In this document: piece after piece, positions 36,446-44,565 of the stretch
Numbering within the stretch: the stretch's first letter is position 1
Layout of the letters: each line of letters starts with the position of its first letter
From: Siderastrea radians
Lineage: Eukaryota; Cnidaria; Anthozoa; Scleractinia; Rhizangiidae
Reading direction: 5' to 3'
DNA: 64,000 nucleotides
Assembly (NCBI GenBank): GCA_964017195.1
Contig: OZ024900.1
Span: 33,873,093 to 33,937,092, forward strand
Program-made: the position numbers and the translations under genes
The notes under the pieces: generated by a model
What the model was told of the DNA's origin: nothing
The model's input: only the letters and a program-made list of their open reading frames with translations
Database searches by the model: none

Positions 36446-36847
36446 TTACGCGAAGCTGATACAGGTTTTCATCCGTGAAATGGCTTGGGTTTTGGTGCGA
36501 CCCAGAAAGTAGAGGGTTTTGCGGTGGGGCTCATAGCGATCGCGCAGTTCTCCCCAGAATCCTTGTAGGGCGTTGCCGTCTTCGTAGCAAACACCATACC
36601 ACAAAGGATTGTCTTTCCAATCGGTCTTGACATGCTGGACAAACTCCGGGTCTTCTTTCCATTCTTCATGGAGGACTTCAAGGACGGAAAGAGGAACGAT
36701 GTGTTGGCATCTAGGACATAGGAGGGTCTGACCGTTCTGGTGGTATTGGTTGACACAGGCGACATGACAAGGTTGACCACAGCACCTCAACGTGGTATAA
36801 TTGGCGACAGGCGTCAAACAAATCACACAGGGGTCGGGTTGCGCCAT
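36446..36847 (-). CDS. RING-finger protein (candidate E3 ubiquitin ligase)
   Basis: Residues 7-47 hold a C3HC4-type arrangement: C7xxC10, C22/C23, C27-H28, C31, C44xxC47. The remaining ~85 residues are unfamiliar. Large DNA viruses often use small RING proteins to redirect host ubiquitination. The ATG overlaps the stop of the preceding 65-residue gene (TGATG), and it is the last of three genes behind one TATA box near 37277. Substrates unknown. Confidence 0.75.
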   Translation of the reverse strand: MAQPDPCVICLTPVANYTTLRCCGQPCHVACVNQYHQNGQTLLCPRCQHIVPLSVLEVLHEEWKEDPEFVQHVKTDWKDNPLWYGVCYEDGNALQGFWGELRDRYEPHRKTLYFLGRTKTQAISRMKTCISFA

Positions 36848-37044
36848 CAGGCCAAAGGATCAAAGAGGGGATTGGTCAAGAGCTGAAATTCGATGAGGGT
36901 GATGATGCCTTCTTGACGGAGTCGAGACACTTCTTGGTAAGGGAGTTGGTAACGCAAAGGTTGGACCAGCTCTAAGATTTGTTGTCGGATTTGTCCTAGA
37001 CGTTGTAGGATTTGCACGGCTTCCGGACTGATCTTATCGCCCAT
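36847..37044 (-). CDS. Small helical protein, 65 residues, paralog B
   Basis: It begins MGDKISPEA. It aligns end to end with its upstream neighbour (37045-37242), sharing (I/L)SPEA, QxxxRL, a leucine-rich middle and a LLT near the C terminus. Both are exactly 65 residues, so they are tandem duplicates. Its ATG directly follows the neighbour's stop (TGAATG). Likely all-alpha; function unknown. Confidence 0.7.
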   Translation of the reverse strand: MGDKISPEAVQILQRLGQIRQQILELVQPLRYQLPYQEVSRLRQEGIITLIEFQLLTNPLFDPLA

Positions 37045-37242
37045 TCACCACCGGTAGAAGTTTTTCAAGGTTAATAAACACAATTCGTTACGACTGAGAT
37101 GTTTGGTGCTATGAAGACGAAGCAGTTCAAAATAAGAAGCTTTGAAACGGATCTCCTCCAAATCTTTTTCCAACAGAGACAACAAGGCTCGTAGACGATC
37201 AATCACTTGTTGGGCTTCTGGACTAAGGATTGGATCATCCAT
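37045..37242 (-). CDS. Small helical protein, 65 residues, paralog A
   Basis: The start at MDDPILSPEA (37242) is chosen because the upstream extension has no ATG and crosses the TATA box at 37273-37281. It is predicted helical with a leucine-rich core. It is the first gene of a tightly coupled minus-strand trio with paralog B and the RING gene. Confidence 0.7.
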   Translation of the reverse strand: MDDPILSPEAQQVIDRLRALLSLLEKDLEEIRFKASYFELLRLHSTKHLSRNELCLLTLKNFYRW

Positions 37243-37272
37243 GAGTGTGAAAGATGGAGGGGGACGGTGGGT

Positions 37273-37422
37273 TTTTTTATAGAGAAACAAAGGGGTCACG
37301 TGGGATGGAAGGGGCCAATGAGATAAAGGCCCATCATGCTTTGGGAGGGGACGGGGTGGGGGGACCCCCCTCCCCCCTCCTTAGATAGACCATGAGGCAT
37401 TGCGCGGATTAGGGTATATAAG
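37273..37422. promoter_or_regulatory. Divergent promoter with shared G/C-run palindrome
   Basis: Minus-strand TATAAAAA (37281-37273) serves the 65-residue gene trio, and plus-strand TATATAAG (37415-37422) serves the gene at 37477. Between them, 37343-37380 contains GGGGGGACCCCCC flanked by G and C runs. It is almost the reverse complement of 52638-52679 in the other divergent promoter. A CCAAT box lies near 37315. Confidence 0.7.
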
Positions 37423-37476
37423 TCAAGGGAGGCCACAGGACGTCACTCTTAGCTTTGAGCCGGTCCTTGTTGACTT

Positions 37477-38034
37477 ATGTTCTTCGGTGAGCCAAAAATG
37501 TCTGAAACGAGAAGGTCCTTGGGCTCCTTAGCCAGTTTTGTTAATGTGGGCGGAGCAGACGCGTTGAGGAGGAGAGCGGGACAGGAGTTAACCCCGTTGG
37601 ACCGCCATACGAGACGGGTGATGGAAAGGCGGGAAGAAGCGTGGCGCCCCCTCAACAAACATCGCGTGGCGGCGTTCATCCGCATGTTTGTCCTCTGCTT
37701 AGTGGAAACGGAGAATGGTCACCCCCGTGGAGTCCCACACCCAGAGATCGTGAAGATCATGCACAAGGCCCTTATTACAAGGATCATCCCCTTTATTTGT
37801 CGGCGGATAGTGGCGACCATGGACGAGCGGTTTTGGATCATTAGTTTGGAGGATTTTAAGGAGTTGGATCATTATTTGATTAACCAGCTGCCACGAGTGC
37901 ATGCAGCGGACCGTTGGCAGGAGATTGCGTATTTTTTTAAAGAAGTGGTGAGACAGCGGGAGGAGTATAAACGGATGGAGCGGGAGAGGAGAGAGCGGTT
38001 GCGGGATCAAGTGCGACGTGTTTTGTTTCCTTGA
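37477..38034 (+). CDS. Unrecognised helical, arginine-rich protein, 185 residues
   Basis: The frame begins MFFGEPKMSETRR; the second ATG at 37498 is an alternative start. The protein is rich in Arg, Glu and hydrophobics, with predicted helices from residue 50 on and a strongly charged RERRERLRDQVRR tail. No motif is recognised. It has its own TATA box and stands alone between a divergent promoter and a ~270-bp AT-rich spacer. A regulatory or nucleic-acid-binding role is only a guess. Confidence 0.65.
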   Translation: MFFGEPKMSETRRSLGSLASFVNVGGADALRRRAGQELTPLDRHTRRVMERREEAWRPLNKHRVAAFIRMFVLCLVETENGHPRGVPHPEIVKIMHKALITRIIPFICRRIVATMDERFWIISLEDFKELDHYLINQLPRVHAADRWQEIAYFFKEVVRQREEYKRMERERRERLRDQVRRVLFP

Positions 38035-38304
38035 ACATTTTTATTCCTGTTGAGTTTATTGTGAGTCAAGGCTACTGTGCGTCAAGACCAACTATTTATG
38101 ACCAAGTGCAAAACCAGTGTTGTCAGTTTTTTAAAATGTTTTAATTAAAAAGAAGAGTTCATGTTTTTTACAAATGGTTGTCTGTGTTCTTTTGCCACGC
38201 GGGTGTTCCTATTTACAATTGGAAAAAGGCTATGTACAATTGGAAAAAAATAAAAACTAAAAAAAGGACTATGTACAATTCAAAAAAGTAAAAACTAAAA
38301 AACT
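38035..38304. other. AT-rich convergent spacer with short repeats
   Basis: It contains a repeated TATGTACAATT(G/C)AAAAA at about 38232 and 38270, a truncated copy near 38211, and repeated TAAAAACTAAAAAA runs. It probably supplies polyadenylation to the two convergent genes. No gene seen. Confidence 0.6.
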
Positions 38305-38997
38305 TTACAAATGAAAGTCTTCGAGTTCCATGCGTAATTGATCAATGTTCTCGGGGAGACAGAACGTGCGGTTGAATAAGGCTTGAATTTCGGCTCGGGT
38401 TTTTTCGTCCACATCCCGGGATCCTACCACGGCACTGCTTTGATGAAGGGTGGGCTTTTTGGGTCCCCAAGGGACAAATTGACTGCCAGTGACTAGGGTG
38501 GCAGCATTCTCGTTGACTTGGTAGTAATGGTCCGAGCGGTACCATGATTGACTGGGGATGTCAAAGAGGTAGACGGGTTTGCCTTGATCCATAGCCAATT
38601 GCACGGTCCAACCAGTGCCTCCTTTCACGCGTTTATGATCCGGTTCCAAGATGCCAAAGGCATAGATGGTATGGGCTTTCTTGGCCAATTGATAATTGCG
38701 TTGCAGCAATTGCAGGGTGTAAAAATGACTGGGCATTTTTTTGCCTAGTTTCTCCGCTGCCTGGTAAAGATGGGGGTTGGCCAACATCAGGACTTCCACC
38801 GTAGAAGGGGTGATGAAAGTGGCTCGAGGATGGTTCGGGGGGACCAGGACTTCGAGTTGCATCCCAAAGTGTTTGGCCTGTTCTTCGACGAGGGCATCCG
38901 TACCTTTGGCTCCCCCTGTGTAGACCACATGTCCATGACCCACTTGCAGTTCCAAGGCACCGAGATCTTGTTCTCCGATCATGATGTCTGGGGGCAT
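38305..38997 (-). CDS. SLOG/DprA-like Rossmann protein, 230 residues
   Basis: From the first ATG (38997) the protein shows a SLOG-type nucleotide-binding core: YTGGAKGTDALVEEQA at residues 26-41, a PPNHPR loop, IYAFG, and KGGTGWTVQLA followed by GKPVYLFD. SLOG domains (SMF/DprA, LOG, TRPM, ThsA families) bind nucleotides or nucleotide-derived second messengers. The C-terminal 60 residues are not recognised. It shares a divergent CCAAT-rich promoter with the zf-GRF gene. Its ligand and role in the element are unknown; nucleotide-signal sensing or sequestration is a hypothesis. Confidence 0.7.
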   Translation of the reverse strand: MPPDIMIGEQDLGALELQVGHGHVVYTGGAKGTDALVEEQAKHFGMQLEVLVPPNHPRATFITPSTVEVLMLANPHLYQAAEKLGKKMPSHFYTLQLLQRNYQLAKKAHTIYAFGILEPDHKRVKGGTGWTVQLAMDQGKPVYLFDIPSQSWYRSDHYYQVNENAATLVTGSQFVPWGPKKPTLHQSSAVVGSRDVDEKTRAEIQALFNRTFCLPENIDQLRMELEDFHL

Positions 38998-39036
38998 GGC
39001 TTTGGAGAATGACGATTCAGGGAGCAAGGGAGCTCC

Positions 39037-39175
39037 TTAAATGGAGACAGTTGACCAATGGGAAGACAAGAGGACCTTATTTGGAGAGGCAAAAGCTGAC
39101 CAATGGGACGATGAGACGTCCTTATATGGGTAGGATAAGCTGACCAATGAGAGCCAAGGGTCCAAGGTATAAAAA
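39037..39175. promoter_or_regulatory. Divergent promoter with three phased CCAAT boxes and a TATA box
   Basis: CCAAT occurs at 39055, 39100 and 39144, each within a (A/T)GCTGACCAATG-like context, spaced 45 and 44 bp. TATAAAAA at 39168-39175 points right, 36 bp before the zf-GRF ATG at 39211. A TTTAAGG near 39037 could serve the SLOG gene leftward. Confidence 0.7.
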
Positions 39176-39210
39176 GGCCTCGGTGGTAGGGGGTGAAAAT
39201 CTTGAGCACG

Positions 39211-40080
39211 ATGTCGGTCGAACGGAAGAGAAAGCCAAGCGTACACCCTGCGGGGAACAAGAAGAAGAAGAACACCATTCAAACGATGACGCCCGTGGAC
39301 TGTGATCCGGTGGTAGGGGAGGTGGTGGAAGATACCCGAGCTGCCGTGGAAGAGATGATGAAAGAATTGAATGACATGGTGGAGCAATCGACACCGGCAT
39401 TGACGACCATGTATGACACTGCGGAGGACAAGGAAAGAAAGTCGGTGGACTATTTGGTATGCCCTTGCCATGACGTGCGTTTGGAGGCCCGAGAATCTCA
39501 AAAGGGATGGAAGTATGTGAAATGTCCCATGCAACCGTGTTTGCTGTTTTGTGGACAAGATCAAGCCCTGGAGTATATGAAAGCCGTGTATAGTCAACCT
39601 CATGTAGAAGTGTTGGACATGTGGACTTGTTTGCAGTGTTTTTGCCGGGAACCCGCCACGCTGCAACAGAGCCATTCGACCCAGAACCCCGATCGCTTGT
39701 TTCTGAATTGTTCCAAGAAACAGTGTGGCTTCTTCCGATGGGCCGATCAACCCATGGGCCCCAAGTACTGGAGTTGGTTTCATGACAACCCGCCCAAGAA
39801 AGCCGACCAACAAGCTGAATCTCCTTTGTCTACCCGTGATGCGCAAGGATATCCCAAGAGGGGTTATGACATCCCTGGCCCGCCCCCTCGAGCCCCAAGG
39901 AAAGAGGATCGCCCCCTGACAGATTATGAGAAACAATTGTTGCGAGAAATTCAAGAGCTCAAGAACCGTCAAGAAATGATGGTCGCCCCAGCGCCGCCAC
40001 CCCCCAAGTACAGTGACAGTGTGGACAACTGGCAGAAAGGTCTAGAGACCGTCGCCTGTGGCCGTCTAGGTCTCTTTTAA
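39211..40080 (+). CDS. Zinc-binding protein with C-terminal zf-GRF finger
   Basis: The start at 39211 is chosen because the upstream ATG at 39193 would precede the expected transcription start of the TATA at 39168. The 289 residues begin with a basic nuclear-localisation-like stretch (KRKPS, NKKKK). A first cysteine cluster lies at residues 84-114. A zf-GRF finger follows: C140xxC143, NPDRLFLNC (C167), C172GFFRWAD. zf-GRF modules bind single-stranded DNA in repair proteins and topoisomerase III. The C-terminal half is proline-rich with a short coiled coil near 255-275. A DNA-replication or single-strand-binding role is plausible. Confidence 0.7.
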   Translation: MSVERKRKPSVHPAGNKKKKNTIQTMTPVDCDPVVGEVVEDTRAAVEEMMKELNDMVEQSTPALTTMYDTAEDKERKSVDYLVCPCHDVRLEARESQKGWKYVKCPMQPCLLFCGQDQALEYMKAVYSQPHVEVLDMWTCLQCFCREPATLQQSHSTQNPDRLFLNCSKKQCGFFRWADQPMGPKYWSWFHDNPPKKADQQAESPLSTRDAQGYPKRGYDIPGPPPRAPRKEDRPLTDYEKQLLREIQELKNRQEMMVAPAPPPPKYSDSVDNWQKGLETVACGRLGLF

Positions 40081-40124
40081 TGTATTAAAAAGGAGTAGGA
40101 ATAAATGATGTTATCAATGTGACC

Positions 40125-40490
40125 ATGGAGTCTGCTGTGTGTGATGCGTGGGAGTCTCTCTTGTCCCTGGGGCAATGGCAATGCCATCAAACCCTGTGCC
40201 AAGTGTTATATGATCACCAACCCGGGTCCAAGATCCCTATTCCCCCATGTCCCGAGGACACGCATCCTCTCCAGATCTTTGAAGAAACCCACGTCGACCG
40301 TAACCTGTATCGATGGGTGGTGTTTGTCCTATGGTTAAAAGCCCACTCAGAGGCGTGGCGATGGTATCGAATCATTCAAAAGGCGCATCCCCACACGGTC
40401 CCCACCATATCGACGTTATGGGATGAATGCCAAAAAGTATGGCCCCTCGAAAGAAAACTCAACGCTGGGTCTCGTCGTCCTCAGGGTTGA
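40125..40490 (+). CDS. Unrecognised 121-residue protein upstream of integrase
   Basis: The ATG at 40125 has a strong context (ACCATGG). The protein is rich in Trp, His and Cys, with no clear domain. Its 3' end overlaps the integrase start by ~50 bp in another frame. A TATTAAAA at 40083 could be its promoter. It may be a leader gene translated ahead of INT. Confidence 0.55.
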   Translation: MESAVCDAWESLLSLGQWQCHQTLCQVLYDHQPGSKIPIPPCPEDTHPLQIFEETHVDRNLYRWVVFVLWLKAHSEAWRWYRIIQKAHPHTVPTISTLWDECQKVWPLERKLNAGSRRPQG

Positions 40491-41599
40491 AGAGAACCAA
40501 ACGCCCTGTGTCGTCAACGAAGAAGAAAAGCAATGTCTCGCAACAATGGTTAAGCCGTTACCACGATCCTAGCGCCCCGGGGAGTTTAGGTGGGGTGCAA
40601 CGGTTTGCCAAAGCCCAGGGTCTCCCTTTGAAGAAAGCCCAACGACTCTTGGAACAGGATGTGGGCTACACCTTGCATAAACCACGACGTCGTCGTTTTG
40701 CTACCTTACCCGTGGTCGTAGGGGGGTTAGACGATCAATGGGCCGCGGATTTAGTGGAAGTGCAACGTTTGGCCAAACATAATCGGGGTATACGCTACTT
40801 GTTGACCGTCGTGGATGTCTTGTCCAAGTACGCGTGGGTCCAACCGTTGAAAACCAAAACCGGCGTGGCCCTAGTGAAAGCCTTTGAGAAGATTGTGAGA
40901 CAAGGACGTCACCCCAACCGATTGCAAACGGATCGAGGGAAAGAATTTTACAATCGGACCTTTCAACGATGGGTCGACGAGCAAGACATCCAACATTTTT
41001 CCACCGAAGGGGACGCCAAAGCCAGTGTCGTGGAACGATTTAATCGGACCTTGAAAGAACGGTTGTACCGTTATTTGACCACGGCCAACACCTTACGCTT
41101 TGACAATGTCTTACCCCAGTTGGTGCAAGGCTATAATGCCACCCGTCATCGAAGTATTGGTATGCCCCCCGAAGACGTGACATGGGACAACGAAGAAGCC
41201 GTGTGGAAACGATTGTACAGCAAACGATTGAAAGGTCGGAAAAAACCCCAATTCAAAGTCGGGGATCGGGTCCGTCTCAACACGATTCATCGTACCTTTG
41301 AAAAAGGCTATCTACCCGGTTGGACCGAAGAAGTGTTTGTGGTGCATCGCGTGATCCCGGGGCCCGTGCCCACGTATAAGATTCAGGAATGGGATGAGAC
41401 CCCGATCAAAGGCACGTTTTACGAGGAGGATTTACAAAAAGTCCAGGTGTCCGATGTATTTCGCATCGAAAAGGTACTTAAGCGTCAAAAAGATCGTTGG
41501 TTGGTCAAGTGGAAAGGGTGGCCAGACAAGTACAATAGTTGGATTGCTCGTGGTGACGTGACGTCCCTTCGACCGCGCAAACGACGCCGACGACGCTAA
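40439..41599 (+). CDS. INT: Retrovirus-type (RVE) integrase with C-terminal chromodomain
   Basis: The start at 40439 has a strong context; an in-frame ATG lies 12 bp upstream. The catalytic triad is D104 (in QWAADLVEV), D165 (in QTDRGKEF) and E199 (in VVERFNRT), the last two separated by 33 residues. A chromodomain at residues ~335-366 (IEKVLKRQ...WLVKWKGWP) precedes a poly-arginine tail. Chromodomain integrases of this type make 6-bp duplications at Polinton insertions, matching AACATG here. The chromodomain may steer insertion to specific histone marks. All catalytic residues are present. The stop is followed after three bases by the next ATG. Confidence 0.95.
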   Translation: MAPRKKTQRWVSSSSGLKRTKRPVSSTKKKSNVSQQWLSRYHDPSAPGSLGGVQRFAKAQGLPLKKAQRLLEQDVGYTLHKPRRRRFATLPVVVGGLDDQWAADLVEVQRLAKHNRGIRYLLTVVDVLSKYAWVQPLKTKTGVALVKAFEKIVRQGRHPNRLQTDRGKEFYNRTFQRWVDEQDIQHFSTEGDAKASVVERFNRTLKERLYRYLTTANTLRFDNVLPQLVQGYNATRHRSIGMPPEDVTWDNEEAVWKRLYSKRLKGRKKPQFKVGDRVRLNTIHRTFEKGYLPGWTEEVFVVHRVIPGPVPTYKIQEWDETPIKGTFYEEDLQKVQVSDVFRIEKVLKRQKDRWLVKWKGWPDKYNSWIARGDVTSLRPRKRRRRR

Positions 41600-41602
41600 A
41601 CA

Positions 41603-42646
41603 ATGACCTGGGTGCCCAACTCGTCGTTTTACGTGACGTTGATGAGTCATGCGAGTACCAAAGAGTTTCCTGGGAACAAGAGTCATCATTTCAGAAACCG
41701 ATTGCCGAAACCCATTCGATTTATGGGACGAGGATGGGTGGTGGGTATGGCGAGTTTATCGTTACCCACCATTCCAGTGCTAGCGGAAGAAGGAGGCGTG
41801 GGCGATTCCCATCCTCTGTTGTATGTACGATGGCACGAACACGACTTCAAAATAGACGATTGGGGACAGGATGCCTGGTGGTATGAAGAGCAGGAATGGA
41901 CCGTGAAGGCTCAAGACATGAGAAAGGAGATGACCTCGTTGACGGGAGGTCAATTTTTTCACCAATTGATCTACCGTTACCGGCAAGAACGGGCGAAACG
42001 AATCAAACCCAAAGACAAATGGGTGGGACCCGATGGCGTCAAAATGTACCCGACCTTTGAATGGACCACCGAAGGGGATTTGTTGTTGAATACCAAGCCA
42101 GTGGATTACAAAACCCATGTGGCACGCGTGTCATGGGGCAGAACCTTGGCCCTGAAAATGGGATGGATTGAACAACCGTCCCCCGGCCAGTATCGATTGG
42201 GTCCCAATCTCTTGCAAGAATTGGATGGCATTTCTACCATTCCGAACCCGACGGATATCCGCGATGGCAGCAACAACCCCACCTTTTGGAAAGTGGAGGG
42301 GGATTATCTGAAATTGAGTCTATCGTGTCCTTGGCGGTTTGTGAATTTGAACGGGGCCTTTCGTGTCCCGTCGGAATTTGCTCCGACGCGTCCTTTGCAC
42401 GTGTATTGTGATGTAGGGACCAGTAGTATGGTAGGGGGTCGCATCACGGATCTCTTACGAGAAATCAAGTACCACCCCAAAGAAACCACGCACTTTGAAC
42501 CTCGACATATTCAATATGTCCCCGTACGCAATGAAGTGGTGGAAATCGTGGAAACGCAAATGGCCGAAATCAATGGGGATCTCGTGACATTTGGCGAAGG
42601 GCATACCCTCCTGACCCTCCACTTTAAAAGGGAGGTTGTGGTGTGA
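41603..42646 (+). CDS. SFY-family virion-type protein 2
   Basis: The 347 residues begin MTWVPNSSFYVTL. It is most similar to the next gene: shared GxGWxVG near residue 45, a central LALKMGW, and VYxDVxxxxxVGxRxTDLLREI followed by the FxxGHTxxTLHFK terminal strand. Probably beta-rich and virion-associated. Its tight spacing to INT and to SFY protein 3 indicates co-transcription. Candidate minor capsid or penton-type protein; not proven. Confidence 0.75.
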   Translation: MTWVPNSSFYVTLMSHASTKEFPGNKSHHFRNRLPKPIRFMGRGWVVGMASLSLPTIPVLAEEGGVGDSHPLLYVRWHEHDFKIDDWGQDAWWYEEQEWTVKAQDMRKEMTSLTGGQFFHQLIYRYRQERAKRIKPKDKWVGPDGVKMYPTFEWTTEGDLLLNTKPVDYKTHVARVSWGRTLALKMGWIEQPSPGQYRLGPNLLQELDGISTIPNPTDIRDGSNNPTFWKVEGDYLKLSLSCPWRFVNLNGAFRVPSEFAPTRPLHVYCDVGTSSMVGGRITDLLREIKYHPKETTHFEPRHIQYVPVRNEVVEIVETQMAEINGDLVTFGEGHTLLTLHFKREVVV

Positions 42647-42657
42647 AGCAGACAAAA

Positions 42658-43710
42658 ATGTCGTTCTACGTGACGTTACCCAGTCATTCCAACCGACGTG
42701 AATTTCCCAACAACCAAGCCAATTCCTTCAAGATTCGTCTACCTCAACCGTTACAACTCACAGGGGGTGGATGGCAAGTGGGGTTGAGTGCCATTTCCTT
42801 ACCGGATGCGCGCGTCAATTTGTATGAGTTGGTGAAGAAAAATGGGTACGTCATGGGGACGTCCTGGGACCAAACCTATCCCAAACCGGATGGAAAAGAC
42901 GGGGAAATGACCTCGCGAGTAGACACCGCGCGAACCATCATCAATGACGTGAAAGATTTGGATTGGGTGGTGGATGGTGTGAGTTTCATGAAAGCCATCA
43001 TTGCTCACTTGGAACAACAACGTATGGAATTGGCCGTTCAAGGTGGTCGGTTTACCAATGATCAAGGCAAACACACTTACGTCAAGTTTCGTTGGGAAGG
43101 CGAGGATCTGCTCATCGACAACACGAATGTCTGTCATTGTGGTAACAAAACACCTGCCCTGACCATCTATACCAAGTTAGCACTCAAGATGGGATGGTTA
43201 CGTCAAATTGACACTGTATTGATTTTGGGGCCAAACTTACAACAAGAATTCATCGGGGATCAAATCCCCAACATGACAAAACCCTCCGTTGACAACGATT
43301 GGAACGATGTGAACGACGATCAGAGCAAGCCGGTCTTTTGGACGGTGCGTTCGTTTTTACCGGATTATTTACAATTGAGTATGAGTTGTAATTGGCGTTT
43401 CACCAACTTGAATGTAGCGTTTCGAACGGTGGTGGGGGAACCCACACGATCGCTGCACGTGTACTCCGACGTGGCAGGCAGCACTGTGGTGGGCAATCGC
43501 GTGACCGATTTGTTGCGTGAAATCCAGTACAAGCGACAAGCACGAGGCACCCTGTACTTTGAGCCGTTGCACATTCAATACATGTCTCTTCGTAACGAGG
43601 TGGTGGAAATGATTCATGTTCAAGTCGCCGAAACGATTGGTAGGGGAGGAGACTTGGTCAAGTTTGGTGACGGCCATACCATTGTCACGTTACACTTCAA
43701 AAAGACATAA
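42658..43710 (+). CDS. SFY-family virion-type protein 3
   Basis: The start is MSFYVTLPSH at 42658, 11 bases after the previous stop; an in-frame GTG upstream is not used. The 350 residues are a close paralog of SFY protein 2. The TLPS motif near the N terminus is typical of this family in cnidarian elements. Presumed virion structural role. Confidence 0.75.
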   Translation: MSFYVTLPSHSNRREFPNNQANSFKIRLPQPLQLTGGGWQVGLSAISLPDARVNLYELVKKNGYVMGTSWDQTYPKPDGKDGEMTSRVDTARTIINDVKDLDWVVDGVSFMKAIIAHLEQQRMELAVQGGRFTNDQGKHTYVKFRWEGEDLLIDNTNVCHCGNKTPALTIYTKLALKMGWLRQIDTVLILGPNLQQEFIGDQIPNMTKPSVDNDWNDVNDDQSKPVFWTVRSFLPDYLQLSMSCNWRFTNLNVAFRTVVGEPTRSLHVYSDVAGSTVVGNRVTDLLREIQYKRQARGTLYFEPLHIQYMSLRNEVVEMIHVQVAETIGRGGDLVKFGDGHTIVTLHFKKT

Positions 43711-43745
43711 AAAGGGGGAGGCCAAGGGAGTGTCCCAATCACAAG

Positions 43746-43937
43746 ATGCCCAAGACAAGAGTGCGTCGAATGAGACGAAGAAGAAGAAGGCAACGAGGGG
43801 GTTTATTCCCCCTGGCGGCCCTCATTCCAGCCTTGATCGCTGGAGGAAAAGCTGTGGCGTTGGGTGCCGCGGGTGGTGCCGCGAGTTACGGGGCTAAAAA
43901 AGGGTTGGAAGCCGCGTTTCGGAAAAGAAGACGATGA
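43746..43937 (+). CDS. Small basic-hydrophobic core protein, 63 residues
   Basis: Arginine-rich N terminus, then QRGG (residues 16-19), a hydrophobic Ala/Gly/Leu segment at about 20-48 that could form a membrane-active helix, and a basic C terminus. It resembles adenovirus pX/mu- and pVI-like small proteins in style, not in demonstrable homology. The RGG is a candidate cleavage site of the element's protease. Confidence 0.7.
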   Translation: MPKTRVRRMRRRRRRQRGGLFPLAALIPALIAGGKAVALGAAGGAASYGAKKGLEAAFRKRRR

Positions 43938-43943
43938 GGACGG

Positions 43944-43951
43944 TATAAAAA
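43944..43951 (+). promoter_or_regulatory. TATA box for the 44007 gene
   Basis: TATAAAAA within GGTATAAAAAGG, 56 bp upstream of the ATG, in the short gap after the 63-residue gene. Confidence 0.65.
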
Positions 43952-44006
43952 GGGGGTCCCATGAAGCACAGACAAAACGTTTATCCCTGGTGAAGAAGAA
44001 GACACC

Positions 44007-44333
44007 ATGCGTGGGGGAAGTTTGACACGATTTCGAACCGACGAGTGGTATGATCAACAAGGCAAAGGATTGATGACGGATCTGATGCGTGGGGGGTTGC
44101 AAGGTCTTATAAGGACGCGAAATCCTTTAAAACTGCCTAGTAATATCAAGAGAGGATTGGAAACGGGTTTGACACGAGGTATCAAACGCAAAGCCGAAGA
44201 CGTCCTTAAAAAGGAAATCACCAAACAAGCCAAGAAAGCGTTGAGTAATAAGAACGTGAAAGACGCCGTGCGGGTAGCCACGGCCTTATTTCCCAAACAA
44301 ACCAAACGTGCACGTGATATTTTGGGCGTGTGA
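44007..44333 (+). CDS. Lysine-rich core-like protein, 108 residues
   Basis: It begins MRGGSLTRF and has a second LMRGGLQG at about residues 25-32; both fit the adenain consensus (M/I/L)xGG-x. The rest is basic and helical, ending KRARDILGV. It is probably a DNA-binding or internal virion protein matured by the protease. The stop is two bases before the next ATG. Confidence 0.7.
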   Translation: MRGGSLTRFRTDEWYDQQGKGLMTDLMRGGLQGLIRTRNPLKLPSNIKRGLETGLTRGIKRKAEDVLKKEITKQAKKALSNKNVKDAVRVATALFPKQTKRARDILGV

Positions 44334-44335
44334 AC

Positions 44336-44563
44336 ATGGATCCCGTGCATTCACGACCTCGACGGATTCGCAGTAATCGAGGGTTGTCTCAATGGGGTGG
44401 ACTGTATCCGTTTTGGAAACTCAGGAGAGGACAACGTGGCGGCTGGTTAAGTCCCGAGGTGACGAGACTGCCCGGGTTTGATTTGAGACAACGTTTAGCA
44501 CGACGACGACGGTATAAAAACCCCTCACGACGCCGACGTACCACCACTCGACGACGACGTTAA
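44336..44563 (+). CDS. Arginine-rich small protein, 75 residues
   Basis: The ATG at 44336 gives MDPVHSRPRR. It contains GQRGGW at about residues 34-39 and a poly-Arg/Thr C terminus. Likely a protamine-like core component. The MCP promoter TATA box lies inside this frame. Confidence 0.65.
   Translation: MDPVHSRPRRIRSNRGLSQWGGLYPFWKLRRGQRGGWLSPEVTRLPGFDLRQRLARRRRYKNPSRRRRTTTRRRR
44513..44520 (+). promoter_or_regulatory. TATA box for the MCP gene, inside the upstream frame
   Basis: TATAAAAA lies 46 bp before the MCP ATG and within the coding sequence of the preceding small gene. Confidence 0.6.
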
Positions 44564-44565
44564 AC

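Noticed and set aside
39037..39972. 311-codon minus-strand frame opposite the zf-GRF gene
   Set aside because: Low-complexity His/Leu/Pro-rich shadow; the sense frame has zinc-finger motifs and a well-placed TATA box.
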